Notes under the pieces: generated by a model
What the model saw: the letters and a program-made list of their open reading frames with translations, nothing else
Databases searched by the model: none
What the model was told of the DNA's origin: nothing
Part shown: positions 1 through 8,492 of the stretch, one piece after another
Layout: every line of letters begins with the position of its first letter
Numbering within the stretch: position 1 is the stretch's first letter
Position numbers and translations under genes: made by a program
Origin: Bacteroides ihuae
GTDB lineage: Bacteria > Bacteroidota > Bacteroidia > Bacteroidales > Bacteroidaceae
Reading direction: 5' to 3'
DNA length: 64,000 bases
NCBI RefSeq assembly: GCF_900104585.1
Contig: NZ_FNVX01000006.1
Location: 434,001 to 498,000, forward strand

Positions 1-47
1 GATAGGTGTTAATTTATCATTTTAAAAAAAATTAAAAGGAAATAGTG

Positions 48-1442
48 ATGAAAAGAAATATTATATTTTCGATATTATGTGGCTCTCTCTTGCTAGGCAG
101 TTGCAGTAGTAGTTTTCTTGATCAAGAGCCACCACTGTCTGTGAATGAAACAGATATTTTTACTAGTCCCGCCCGTATTAAAGCTACGTTGGATGGATTA
201 TATGCTGCTATCAAAAATTCGGGTAGTGAGTCTTTCATGGGCGGAAAGGTTTATGTCACTTTTGATAATAGAGGTGAGGATTTAATTAATATCTCCTCTA
301 ATCTTGTGACCTTATTTGGCACCTATAATATGAATGTTGGAATAACTGATGCTGAAAATGCTGACACATGGACTGCTGCCTATTTAGCAATCAACAAGGC
401 TAATACCTTCTTAGAATCCCTGGAAGCATCTAAGAGTGTTGCTGGAGATATGTATGAACAATATAGGCAAGAGGCTTTATTTGTTAGAGCATTTGCATAC
501 TATTATTTAAATAATCTGTATGCAATTCCTTATTCTATTTCCCCAGATGCCAAATCAATACCCTTGCGTTTACAAGCAGAAAAGGGGGCAGATAATAACA
601 ATATGCCACGTTCAACCGTTAAGCAAGTATATGAAAGAATACTTGAGGACTTAAGTGTCATATCTGCATTGCCAACAGCGGTGAATACATATGATGCCGT
701 TACTCATGCAACTCAGGCTGCAGCCAATATGTTGAAGATGAGAGTATATATGTCGATGAATGATTGGGATAATGCAATTAAAGCAGGAGAAAGTGTCGTT
801 GGATATTCTCTTACAGACGATGTCACAGCGATTTATAAAACTCCCTATTTTAGTAAAGAGTCTATTTTCTCTTTCCCAATGGAAGACACGAATGTCCCTA
901 ATACACAGCAGTCTGTAGCTGAATATTATAACGATGGCAAGATTATGTTAATAGATACAGATCATGGAATTATGTCAAAATCCAATTATTCTTTGGCTAA
1001 GGATAAGCGCATTAGCTCTTTTAAAGGAACTGATGGAAAGCTACTAAAATTCACTGATGCTAAAACAAAATTGCAATGGGTACCGATCTTTCGTTACGCA
1101 GAAACTCTATTAAACCTTGCTGAATGTTATACACACAAAACGGGAGGAGAAGGAACTGCAAAATCATTATTGAAAGACGTGAGACATCGTTCTATTGATG
1201 CTACTGACGATCAATTAGATATTGATGCACTTTCTGGCGATGCATTGAAAGACGCTATATATAATGAAAAGCGATTAGAATTTATTGGTGAAGGTTTGCG
1301 TGGTATTGACATAATGAGGCGAGGTGAAGACTTCATCAAAATAGGTGACAATGAAACGATAAAAGTTACTCCTACTGATAACGGTTATGTTTGGCCTATT
1401 CCTCAAATTGAAACTAGCATTAATCAGGATCTTAACAAATAG
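48..1442 (+). CDS. SusD/RagB-family nutrient-binding outer-membrane lipoprotein
   Basis: SusD-like protein that would sit on the cell surface as the lid of a SusC-type TonB-dependent transporter. The N-terminus is a lipoprotein signal ending in LLGSC, so the acylated cysteine is about residue 19. Family features include FLDQEPP just after the signal, the RAFAYYYLNNLYA helix near residue 148 and the C-terminal segment NEKRLEFIGEGLRGIDIMRR. At about 464 residues it is at the short end of the family. ATG at 48 is preferred over the GTG at 45 because AAAGGA lies eight bases upstream. Its SusC partner would be to the left, outside the window. A terminator follows and no glycosidase comes after it, so the substrate cannot be inferred. 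Confidence 0.93.
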   Translation: MKRNIIFSILCGSLLLGSCSSSFLDQEPPLSVNETDIFTSPARIKATLDGLYAAIKNSGSESFMGGKVYVTFDNRGEDLINISSNLVTLFGTYNMNVGITDAENADTWTAAYLAINKANTFLESLEASKSVAGDMYEQYRQEALFVRAFAYYYLNNLYAIPYSISPDAKSIPLRLQAEKGADNNNMPRSTVKQVYERILEDLSVISALPTAVNTYDAVTHATQAAANMLKMRVYMSMNDWDNAIKAGESVVGYSLTDDVTAIYKTPYFSKESIFSFPMEDTNVPNTQQSVAEYYNDGKIMLIDTDHGIMSKSNYSLAKDKRISSFKGTDGKLLKFTDAKTKLQWVPIFRYAETLLNLAECYTHKTGGEGTAKSLLKDVRHRSIDATDDQLDIDALSGDALKDAIYNEKRLEFIGEGLRGIDIMRRGEDFIKIGDNETIKVTPTDNGYVWPIPQIETSINQDLNK

Positions 1443-1477
1443 TCTGAATGGACTAACTGTATTATTTTCATATAATA

Positions 1478-1520
1478 AAAGCAGTAGATTCAGCCATTAG
1501 GCTGTCTCTACTGCTTTTTT
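1478..1520 (+). terminator. Rho-independent terminator after the SusD-like gene
   Basis: AAAGCAGTAGA pairs with TCTACTGCTTT across an 18-base loop and is followed by a run of T. It lies about 40 bases after the SusD-like stop codon and closes that transcript. Confidence 0.85.
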
Positions 1521-1610
1521 GTTATTTCTACTAGATTTTGTATGCAAGCTAAAAAAAGGACATATACAATCTAGCATAAATAAACCAAAGAAACAAGTGA
1601 AAGTATTAAA

Positions 1611-2303
1611 CTACAAAATCCTTCTTATCTCTTTTAAGGCATTTATTGTATAAGTAGCTTCAAAAGGGAAAACAGTACGCTCCATACAATTATAATAAAT
1701 CTGATGCATACCTATTCCACTCGCACCTGTAATATCGGCTTCCCAACTATCTCCAATCATCAGTGAGTCTGCAATTTCAGATTGAGTCGCTGATAGAGCA
1801 TAGTGAAATATCTGCGGCCATGGTTTCATCACTCCAATGTCATCGGAGAGAATAATCTTTTTGAAGTATCCGTCAATGCCAGACGAGCGCATCTTATGAT
1901 ACTGAAGCTCCCGAAAGCCATTAGAAAGGATATAAAGGTTATACTTAGGAAACAAATACTCGAGCAATTCCTTAGCATGGGGCATCAGGTTACTTTTGGT
2001 AGGAATTACAGTAAAGAAATCATCGGAATAGGTTTTCGCCAAAACTTCATCGGGCACACCCACTGCTTGAAGGGGGTACAAGAAGCGTTGACTATTTAGC
2101 TCTTCTTTTGTGATATTGCCATCGCCATACTCAACCCATAATTCCGCGTTCCTCTTTTGATAAAGAGTATAGAAGTGGTGAAAGGAATCAAAATAACGAT
2201 TGAGCTTATGTTTAAAGTACATTTCCTCAAATGTATCTCGAGCATTAGCCGAAAAAGCCCAAAGTGTATCATCCAGATCAAAGAATAAATTCTTGTATTG
2301 CAT
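1611..2303 (-). CDS. HAD-superfamily hydrolase, YjjG-type (noncanonical pyrimidine nucleotidase-like)
   Basis: Cytoplasmic HAD phosphatase of 230 residues. Motif I is FDLDDT at residues 8-13 (nucleophile Asp9, acid/base Asp11). Motif II is ILSNGF, motif III is the Lys in GVMKPWPQIF, and motif IV is MIGDSWEAD. The large helical cap between motifs I and II and the overall length fit the YjjG group, which hydrolyses nucleoside 5'-monophosphates including noncanonical pyrimidines. The exact substrate is an inference from family. It is transcribed alone: a strong terminator at 2329-2369 separates it from the upstream gene on the same strand. Confidence 0.85.
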   Translation of the reverse strand: MQYKNLFFDLDDTLWAFSANARDTFEEMYFKHKLNRYFDSFHHFYTLYQKRNAELWVEYGDGNITKEELNSQRFLYPLQAVGVPDEVLAKTYSDDFFTVIPTKSNLMPHAKELLEYLFPKYNLYILSNGFRELQYHKMRSSGIDGYFKKIILSDDIGVMKPWPQIFHYALSATQSEIADSLMIGDSWEADITGASGIGMHQIYYNCMERTVFPFEATYTINALKEIRRIL

Positions 2304-2328
2304 TACGGTATATTCTAATTATATAAAA

Positions 2329-2369
2329 ATATGCCAATATGCTATTTTAGAATTAGCATATTGGCATAT
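2329..2369 (-). terminator. Terminator after the coiled-coil lipoprotein gene
   Basis: A perfect 16-bp stem (ATATGCCAATATGCTA and its complement) with a 9-base loop lies 22 bases past the stop at 2392. On the minus strand it is followed by TTTTTATA. It ends the three-gene minus-strand unit starting at 4563. Confidence 0.85.
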
Positions 2370-2391
2370 TATATTATTAATGAGACGAGTC

Positions 2392-3249
2392 TTACTTCAC
2401 TTGCATAACCAAATATTTAGATACGCTCCAGAAATCTTTTGGATTCGTTATCTTTAAAGTCAACTGCCCTTTATCATCTTTAACTAAGCTATATGAACTT
2501 GTTGGATGGTTGGTCAACACTTCAACACGCTTAGAGTACAATTTGATTTCTTTCGTTGTACGAATGTCTATCTGAGTAAAGTAGTCTTTGTTAAAGTCTG
2601 AGCTCTTAAGCACGTCTCCACTCTGAAGAATCTTTTGTGATTTCAACTCTGATTTAGTACCAAAAACAAACCAAGCTGTATTGATTGCTCTGTCTTGCTC
2701 TGAAACCGTTTGGGCTTTAGCCTCATTCTCTGCTGTAAGTGATTCTTTATCAGATGACAAGCCAGTTACCGCAGCATCTAGCTCCTGAATGCGAATATTC
2801 TTAGATGCTAGTTCAGATTGCAACTCTTCGATACGCTGTGTTTTTGCTGCTAATTCAGCCGTCAAAGCCTCAACAGCCTTCTTCAATTGAGCAGAGTTGT
2901 TTTTACTATTCTTAAGCATCGATTGCAACTTAGCAATCTGAGATTTGTTTTCTTCCATTGTTTTGCTAATGAACTCAATGTCCGAAGCTATTTGTTGCTT
3001 AGCTGAAGCAGCATTCTCAGTAATAGTACCACGTTGCAAGTCAACACGACTTTCGGCTGTATTGATCTGACGAAAGCCTTCTTGGATCTCATTAAAAGTA
3101 CCCATCATTTCATCCAATTCTGAATTGCGTTGGGTCAATTCCATCAAGAGTGAATCATTCTCCGCTTTAAGTTGGTCCTTATTGCCACCTTTGTTATCAC
3201 ACGAAGCCAGAAAGGCCACGCATACAAATAAAATTGCTAACTTTTTCAT
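2392..3249 (-). CDS. Coiled-coil lipoprotein (possibly Cbp1-type)
   Basis: Predicted lipoprotein of 285 residues. The signal peptide ends in FLASC, so the acylated Cys is about residue 17, and it is followed by DNKGG. Residues about 25-175 are a long heptad-rich coiled coil (for example RIEELQSELASKN). The C-terminal 90 residues are a compact non-coiled domain. The family is widely conserved in Bacteroides. From memory such proteins are sometimes labelled Cbp1-family collagen-binding adhesin, but nothing in the sequence proves collagen binding. It lies 35 bases after rsmI and is probably cotranscribed with it. Confidence 0.75.
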   Translation of the reverse strand: MKKLAILFVCVAFLASCDNKGGNKDQLKAENDSLLMELTQRNSELDEMMGTFNEIQEGFRQINTAESRVDLQRGTITENAASAKQQIASDIEFISKTMEENKSQIAKLQSMLKNSKNNSAQLKKAVEALTAELAAKTQRIEELQSELASKNIRIQELDAAVTGLSSDKESLTAENEAKAQTVSEQDRAINTAWFVFGTKSELKSQKILQSGDVLKSSDFNKDYFTQIDIRTTKEIKLYSKRVEVLTNHPTSSYSLVKDDKGQLTLKITNPKDFWSVSKYLVMQVK

Positions 3250-3284
3250 ACGTTTTTGTTTTACGTTTCTTAATGAAGTTATTT

Positions 3285-3959
3285 CTAATCGTCTATTCCT
3301 CCTATTACTATCACAATCTCACCTCTAGGATCGGTCTTGGTGAAGTGTTCCACCAATTCGGTTAAGTTACCACGCACGGTTTCTTCATGAATCTTAGAGA
3401 TTTCTCTTGAAACTGAAACCTGCCTCTCGGGACCAAAGTATTCAACAAACTGAGTTAATGTCTTCAGAAGGCGATGGGGTGACTCATAAAATACCATCGT
3501 ACGCTTCTCTTCCATTAAAGATTTCAACTTGGTCATGCGCCCTTTTTTCTGCGGCAGAAAACCTTCGAAACAGAATCTCTCGTTCGGCAAACCTGATGCC
3601 ACAAGTGCAGGAACAAATGCTGTAGCTCCTGGAAGACATTCCACATCAATGCCATTGCGAACACATTCACGCACCACAAGAAAACCCGGATCGGAAATCC
3701 CTGGCGTCCCTGCATCCGAAATAAGCGCAACCGTCTCTCCGCCTTTCATCCTATTAACAACGCTCTCCACCGTTTTATGTTCATTGAATTTATGATGAGA
3801 TTGCATCGAGTTTTTTATTTCAAAATGCTTTAGAAGAATTCCCGAAGTACGAGTGTCTTCAGCTAAAATTAGATCCGCCTCCTTTAGCATGCGAATAGCT
3901 CGAAATGTCATGTCTTCAAGATTACCTACCGGAGTAGGTATTACATATAATTTTCCCAT
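3285..3959 (-). CDS. rsmI: 16S rRNA (cytidine(1402)-2'-O)-methyltransferase RsmI
   Basis: Uses S-adenosylmethionine to 2'-O-methylate C1402 in the ribosomal decoding centre. Tetrapyrrole-methylase-fold motifs are clear: YVIPTPVGNLEDMT at the N-terminus, LAEDTRTS near residue 33, SDAGTPGISDPG near residue 83, and CLPGATAFVPALVASGLP. The 224-residue length lacks the C-terminal extension of the enterobacterial enzyme (about 286 residues). It starts 7 bases after the upstream gene, so the two are likely translated from one message. Confidence 0.95.
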   Translation of the reverse strand: MGKLYVIPTPVGNLEDMTFRAIRMLKEADLILAEDTRTSGILLKHFEIKNSMQSHHKFNEHKTVESVVNRMKGGETVALISDAGTPGISDPGFLVVRECVRNGIDVECLPGATAFVPALVASGLPNERFCFEGFLPQKKGRMTKLKSLMEEKRTMVFYESPHRLLKTLTQFVEYFGPERQVSVSREISKIHEETVRGNLTELVEHFTKTDPRGEIVIVIGGIDD

Positions 3960-3966
3960 CTATACG

Positions 3967-4563
3967 CTAATTGAAATATTTCTTTAAGAGTTCAGTAAAG
4001 TCAATCGCAGCCTCTTCGTCTGCGCCAGCATCCAATTCGGAAGAAAGATATACCAATGCATCTGCAAGAGTCTTTTTACTACTCAATTGTTGCAGCACGG
4101 CATTCATCCGGTCAGCATCACCATGAAACAACTCACGAGCAAAACGAAAAAAGTCATTCAGGCTCATTGTCTGCCGCAATCCTCCAGCCGGTTTTATTTG
4201 TTCAGCCAAAATGGTTTTTGCCATAGGGGATATTACTCGCGAGATCGAATCGCTTTTGCCCTCAGAAGCAACTCCTTCAGGAACAATCACTGAATCTTCA
4301 TTAATAATCACTTCTGGCACAACAGATTTATCTCTCACTATTAAAATTGCCTCTTGTTCGCTCTGAGAATAGGTCTCTGTGTTTTTAGCAACACAGTCTT
4401 TTTCATTCAGCAGTTCCAATAAAGTATCTAAGCGCGAACGCATTTGCAAGACACTTCGCTTCGCCACCTCCTTCAAAGGGGAATTGGGTTCATGCGAAAT
4501 AACATCCGTCAGGTATTTCAACTCCTGAACATCTAATTCTATATCAGTTAATAATGATTGCAT
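3967..4563 (-). CDS. Conserved hypothetical protein next to tdk
   Basis: Cytoplasmic protein of about 198 residues that I do not recognise as a named family. The N-terminus is helical (DIELDVQELKYLTDVISHEP). The middle is low in complexity, with many Val, Ile, Ser and Glu. The C-terminus contains SLNDFFRFARELFHGDADRMN and an acidic helical tail. I chose the ATG at 4563; an in-frame extension to 4629 would add a hydrophobic stretch overlapping the tdk promoter region. It heads a unit with rsmI and the coiled-coil lipoprotein and is divergent from tdk. Confidence 0.7.
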   Translation of the reverse strand: MQSLLTDIELDVQELKYLTDVISHEPNSPLKEVAKRSVLQMRSRLDTLLELLNEKDCVAKNTETYSQSEQEAILIVRDKSVVPEVIINEDSVIVPEGVASEGKSDSISRVISPMAKTILAEQIKPAGGLRQTMSLNDFFRFARELFHGDADRMNAVLQQLSSKKTLADALVYLSSELDAGADEEAAIDFTELLKKYFN

Positions 4564-4639
4564 ACGATTTTCATCTCTGAATGATGTCGCAAATGTAGAA
4601 ATAAATAATGGAAAAAAGCCGATAAGCAAACAAAAGTGT

Positions 4640-4647
4640 TACTTTTG
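4640..4647 (+). promoter_or_regulatory. Bacteroides -7 box for tdk
   Basis: TACTTTTG matches the Bacteroidetes -7 consensus TAnnTTTG and lies 24 bases before the tdk start. I see no convincing -33 TTTG. Confidence 0.6.
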
Positions 4648-4671
4648 CAAGCAAATATAACACACTTTATA

Positions 4672-5271
4672 ATGGTACTATTTTCGGAGGATCAGATACA
4701 AGAAACAAAGATGAGAGGAAGAATTGAGGTTATTTGCGGATCAATGTTTTCGGGAAAAACGGAAGAGTTAATTCGTCGTCTGAAACGGGCTAAATTCGCA
4801 CGCCAACGGGTAGAAATATTCAAGCCAGCAATTGACACTCGTTACTCAGAGGAGGATGTAGTATCTCACGACAGTAATTCTATATCCTCCACTCCTATTG
4901 ATTCTTCAGCAAGCATATTGCTCTTTACCTCTGAAATAGATGTCGTAGGCATTGATGAAGCTCAATTTTTCGACAATGGATTAATAGAAGTGTGCAACCA
5001 GCTGGCCAACAATGGAATTCGAGTAATTATCGCTGGACTGGATATGGATTTTAAAGGTCTTCCATTTGGCCCTATACCCGGACTCTGTGCGATTGCCGAC
5101 GAGGTATCAAAGGTACATGCTATTTGCGTAAAATGTGGTCAACTTGCTTCCTTTTCACACCGCACGGTAAAAAGTGAAAAACAAGTTTTGCTAGGAGAAA
5201 CGGAGGAATACGAACCCCTATGCCGAGAATGCTATGTACGAGCCAGAAAAGGAGACAAAGACAACACTTAA
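4672..5271 (+). CDS. tdk: Thymidine kinase
   Basis: Type II thymidine kinase that phosphorylates thymidine to dTMP in the salvage pathway. The P-loop GSMFSGKT is at residues 23-30, and the base-binding lasso region and zinc-site cysteines (CVKC, CREC) are present near the C-terminus. DEAQFF carries the Walker B-like acid. Start: ATG at 4672 gives 199 residues, the usual Bacteroides length; the GTG at 4636 lies upstream of the predicted promoter box. Eleven bases separate it from the permease gene downstream, so the two probably form an operon. Confidence 0.96.
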   Translation: MVLFSEDQIQETKMRGRIEVICGSMFSGKTEELIRRLKRAKFARQRVEIFKPAIDTRYSEEDVVSHDSNSISSTPIDSSASILLFTSEIDVVGIDEAQFFDNGLIEVCNQLANNGIRVIIAGLDMDFKGLPFGPIPGLCAIADEVSKVHAICVKCGQLASFSHRTVKSEKQVLLGETEEYEPLCRECYVRARKGDKDNT

Positions 5272-5282
5272 TAACTCCCTAT

Positions 5283-6419
5283 ATGCTAGAAAAGAAAATA
5301 ACATTTGATAGCTTTATCCGCATGGTACTTGGAATAGGTATCATTGTAGGCGCCTTGATGCTCATTGAAAGGTTGAGCGGTGTGCTGTTACCTTTCTTTA
5401 TTGCATGGCTCATTGCCTATCTTCTTTATCCGTTGGTTAAATTTTTCCAATATAAGTTACGGTTACGCAGCAGAATCATAGCTATTATCTGCGCATTACT
5501 AACCTTAACCTTACTAGCTGGCGGAGCTTCATACCTGTTAATCCCTCCTGTCATTGAAGAGTTCAGCAGAGTGCAAGACCTACTAACGATCTACTTTGCA
5601 GATGGAATAGATAGCACTAGCATACCTAAAGTATTATCAAAATTCATACATCAGAACATTGACCTGGAAGCAATAAATAGAATGCTTAGCCAAGAAAACA
5701 TAGCCGAAGCAACCAAAAACATTGTACCGAGATTATGGACACTACTATCTGACTCCATAGACTTTCTATTTAGCATTTTAGCCTCTTTCATCATATTACT
5801 TTACGTAATCTTCATCTTGCTAGATTATGAATCAATAGCTGAAGGATGGATTCATTTATTGCCTGATAAATATCGTTATTTCGCCACAACGCTGGTACGA
5901 GATGTGCAAAAAGGAATGAATACATACTTCAGAGGACAGGCACTTGTAGCATTCTGTGTAGGCATTCTATTCTGCATAGGTTTTTTAATCATTGATTTTC
6001 CACTCGCAATAGGATTAGGGCTTTTTATTGGGGTGCTAAATCTGGTACCTTATCTTCAAATTATAGGCTTCATACCAACCGTTGCTCTAGCTATGCTGAA
6101 AGCAGCCGACACCGGAGGAGATTTTTGGATTATATTAGCATCTGCTTTAGCTGTCTTTGCGATAGTACAAACAATACAAGATGTAATAATCGTCCCCAAA
6201 GTAATGGGAAAGATAACAGGATTAAACCCTGCAATCATCCTGCTGTCTCTTTCCATTTGGGGAAGTTTAATGGGAATATTAGGCATGATCATAGCCCTAC
6301 CAATAACAACTCTTCTACTTTCGTATTACCAACGTTTCATTGTAGGCCACGAAAGAATTAATCAAAAAGTAAAGGAATCATCTGATTATCAGTCAACAAA
6401 GAGCTCAGAAGAAAAATAA
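5283..6419 (+). CDS. AI-2E family transporter (PerM/YhhT-type permease)
   Basis: Inner-membrane protein of 378 residues with about seven or eight hydrophobic segments, beginning with two helices at residues 13-50 and ending with clustered helices after residue 215. Family features are the N-terminal LLPFFIAWLIAYLLYPLV, the GLFIGVLNLVPYLQIIGFIP segment and VMGKITGLNPAIILLSL. Members have been linked to AI-2 export or Na+/H+ antiport, but substrate cannot be read from sequence. The ATG at 5283 fits best because the longer frame only reads through the end of tdk. Confidence 0.88.
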   Translation: MLEKKITFDSFIRMVLGIGIIVGALMLIERLSGVLLPFFIAWLIAYLLYPLVKFFQYKLRLRSRIIAIICALLTLTLLAGGASYLLIPPVIEEFSRVQDLLTIYFADGIDSTSIPKVLSKFIHQNIDLEAINRMLSQENIAEATKNIVPRLWTLLSDSIDFLFSILASFIILLYVIFILLDYESIAEGWIHLLPDKYRYFATTLVRDVQKGMNTYFRGQALVAFCVGILFCIGFLIIDFPLAIGLGLFIGVLNLVPYLQIIGFIPTVALAMLKAADTGGDFWIILASALAVFAIVQTIQDVIIVPKVMGKITGLNPAIILLSLSIWGSLMGILGMIIALPITTLLLSYYQRFIVGHERINQKVKESSDYQSTKSSEEK

Positions 6420-6465
6420 ATGAAAGTTTTTCACCCAAGTCTCTTGCATTTTAAAGAAATACCTA

Positions 6466-6473
6466 TATCTTTG
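6466..6473 (+). promoter_or_regulatory. -7 box for tRNA-Lys
   Basis: TATCTTTG matches TAnnTTTG and lies 26 bases upstream of the mature tRNA. A CTTG about 22 bases further upstream may serve as the -33 element. Confidence 0.6.
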
Positions 6474-6499
6474 CACCCGCTTAACAGCAATAAAGGACT

Positions 6500-6575
6500 G
6501 ATTCGCTAGCTCAGCTGGTAGAGCACAACACTTTTAATGTTGGGGTCCTGGGTTCGAGCCCCAGGCGGGTCACCA
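6500..6575 (+). tRNA. tRNA-Lys (anticodon UUU)
   Basis: The cloverleaf can be folded by eye. The acceptor GATTCGC pairs with GCGGGTC using two G-U pairs. The D stem is GCTC/GAGC. The anticodon stem CAACA/TGTTG holds the loop CTTTTAA with anticodon TTT. The T arm is CTGGG-TTCGAGC-CCCAG, and the CCA end is encoded. No group II intron or integrated element is seen at its 3' end. Confidence 0.97.
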
Positions 6576-6601
6576 AAAGAAGAATGAAAATTCGCCATTC
6601 G

Positions 6602-6636
6602 TAGCCTCTTAAATTAATTATTTAGGAGGCTATTTT
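6602..6636 (+). terminator. Terminator after tRNA-Lys
   Basis: TAGCCTC pairs with GAGGCTA, with a further A/T-rich inner stem, followed by TTTTATTT. It sits 26 bases after the tRNA. Confidence 0.75.
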
Positions 6637-6729
6637 ATTTCTTATCCACTACAAGGAAGTAAAAGCAAGACAAAATAGACTGCTAAACAATAATCTAAGA
6701 GATGTTCACATTAATAATTTGAAAAACGA

Positions 6730-6737
6730 TATCTTTG
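6730..6737 (+). promoter_or_regulatory. -7 box for the DUF47-phosphate transporter operon
   Basis: TATCTTTG matches TAnnTTTG and lies 22 bases before the DUF47 start codon. Confidence 0.6.
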
Positions 6738-6759
6738 CAACTAAAATAACATAAAAGTA

Positions 6760-7410
6760 ATGAAAATCAATACTTTATTGAGCATGTTTGCTCCAAAAGA
6801 TGTTAAGTTCCTCCCAATGCTGGCAGAAACAGCTTCAATATTGGCTCAGTCATCCATTTATCTCCAAGAACTTTTCACGAGTGAGGACAAAGAGCGTAGA
6901 GATGAGCTATGCAGATTGATCAAAGCTGAAGAAGTCAAGGGAGATATCGTTACCGGAAGTATTATCCGCGAGCTAAACAACACATTCATCACTCCTTTTG
7001 ATAGAGAAGATGTTCATGCTCTTGCTGATATCATGGATGATGTTATTGATGTAATCAACCGTTGCGCACAAAAAGTACTTCTCTACCAACCTCACGCTTT
7101 CCCCATGCATACGGCCTCATTGGTTGAAATTATCAAGAAAGGTAGCGACGAAATTTTGAACGCTGCCAACGAGCTATCTAACATGAAGAAGACTGATTTT
7201 CGTCTTCGTGCTCATTGCAAAGAAATAAAAAGATTGGAAGAAGAAGCTGATGCTGTTTACGAAGAGGCAATTATGTGTCTTTTTAAAGAGGAAAAAAGTA
7301 CTGTTGAACTAATCAAACTCAAAGAAATTATTCAGGAGCTTGAAAAGGCTGTAAATAAGATTAATAGCACAGGAAAAGTAATCACCACTATCCTTGTAAA
7401 ATACGCCTAG
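6760..7410 (+). CDS. DUF47 (PhoU-like) phosphate transport accessory protein
   Basis: All-helical cytoplasmic protein of 216 residues with PhoU-like repeats. DREDVHALADIMDDVIDVINR near residue 88 and ELEKAVNKINSTGKVI near the C-terminus are typical, and the acidic ExxxD patterns probably bind metal. DUF47 proteins are encoded next to low-affinity phosphate permeases and are thought to modulate them. The PiT gene begins 13 bases downstream, which supports that role here. Confidence 0.92.
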   Translation: MKINTLLSMFAPKDVKFLPMLAETASILAQSSIYLQELFTSEDKERRDELCRLIKAEEVKGDIVTGSIIRELNNTFITPFDREDVHALADIMDDVIDVINRCAQKVLLYQPHAFPMHTASLVEIIKKGSDEILNAANELSNMKKTDFRLRAHCKEIKRLEEEADAVYEEAIMCLFKEEKSTVELIKLKEIIQELEKAVNKINSTGKVITTILVKYA

Positions 7411-7423
7411 TAAATAGAACTAT

Positions 7424-8428
7424 ATGATACTATTAATTATTGTTATTGCATTAGGACTCATCTTCGACTTTATTAATGGCTTTCATGATGCAGCAAACTC
7501 TATTGCAACGGTCGTAACAACCCGTGTATTAACTCCTTTTCAGGCTGTTTTGTGGGCAGCAGCATTTAACTTCATAGCTTTCTTCGTTGCAAAATATATC
7601 TTTGGCGAGTTCGGAATTGCCGACACTGTCTCTAAAACCGTCCTAAAAGAGTACATCACTTTACCTATTATTTTATCGGGTCTTATTGCTGCTATTAGCT
7701 GGAATCTTGCAACATGGTGGTTGGGGATTCCTTCATCATCCTCACACACATTGATTGGCGGATTCGCAGGAGCTGCAATCTGTGCTTCAGGTTTTCAGGC
7801 AATCCATACTGCCGTTATTATAAAAATTGCTATGTTTATCGTTCTGGCCCCACTCATTGGCATGATTATCTCTGCAATGATTACCATCGGAGTGTTGTGG
7901 ATATTTAAAGGAGTGAATGCCCGAACAGCAGAAAATTCATTTAGAAAACTCCAGCTAGTATCTTCGGGATTATTTAGTTTGGGACACGGATTAAATGATT
8001 CTCAAAAAGTAATGGGTATTATTGCCACGGCCATGATTTCCTACGGGACTATTGATTCTGTAGAATCAATGCCTAATTGGATCCCGCTATCCTGCTTTGC
8101 AGCAATAGGCCTAGGCACTATGAGTGGCGGTTGGCGTATTGTTAAAACAATGGGAAGTAAAATAACCAAAGTTACGGCTTTAGAAGGCGTATGTGCCGAA
8201 ACAGCAGGTGCCCTTACTCTTTTCATCACTGAGATTCTAAAAATACCGGTAAGTACAACACACACTATCACAGGTTCTATCATGGGCGTAGGTGCTGTAA
8301 AGAGATTATCCGCTGTTCGTTGGGGAGTAACTATAAACTTAATGTGGGCATGGATACTTACAATCCCAGTAAGTGCGCTACTTGCCAGCATTATCTATTT
8401 AATTGTAAACTTTATAGGTATTAAATAA
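7424..8428 (+). CDS. Inorganic phosphate transporter, PiT family
   Basis: Polytopic inner-membrane symporter of phosphate of 334 residues with about ten hydrophobic segments. The two inverted PiT signature repeats are visible: DFINGFHDAANSIAT at residues 11-25 and SLGHGLNDSQKVMG near residue 186. The SSSSHTLIGG and STTHTITGSIMGVG loops are also diagnostic. It is coupled to the DUF47 gene upstream. No Pho-box-like repeat could be recognised before the operon. Confidence 0.95.
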   Translation: MILLIIVIALGLIFDFINGFHDAANSIATVVTTRVLTPFQAVLWAAAFNFIAFFVAKYIFGEFGIADTVSKTVLKEYITLPIILSGLIAAISWNLATWWLGIPSSSSHTLIGGFAGAAICASGFQAIHTAVIIKIAMFIVLAPLIGMIISAMITIGVLWIFKGVNARTAENSFRKLQLVSSGLFSLGHGLNDSQKVMGIIATAMISYGTIDSVESMPNWIPLSCFAAIGLGTMSGGWRIVKTMGSKITKVTALEGVCAETAGALTLFITEILKIPVSTTHTITGSIMGVGAVKRLSAVRWGVTINLMWAWILTIPVSALLASIIYLIVNFIGIK

Positions 8429-8429
8429 T

Positions 8430-8478
8430 AGACAGCGTGTGTGCCGTCTATTTACTTAGTGTGCCGCATACGCTATCT
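8430..8478. terminator. Hairpin between convergent genes, probable bidirectional terminator
   Basis: AGACAGCGTGTG can pair with CATACGCTATCT with one mismatch and one G-U pair. A shorter competing hairpin ATAGAC/GTCTAT overlaps it. It lies between the convergent PiT gene and the 8493 gene, with A/T-rich flanks. Confidence 0.45.
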
Positions 8479-8492
8479 TATAAAAAGCTTTA

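Noticed and set aside
1526..1605. Weak inverted repeat near the 3' end of the HAD gene
   Set aside because: CTAGATTTTGTAT and ATACAATCTAG pair only with a two-base bulge and a loop above 20 bases, too weak to call a terminator.
6576..6759. Possible integrated element at the 3' end of tRNA-Lys
   Set aside because: A terminator and a normal promoter follow directly. There is no integrase and no repeat of the tRNA 3' end within the window.
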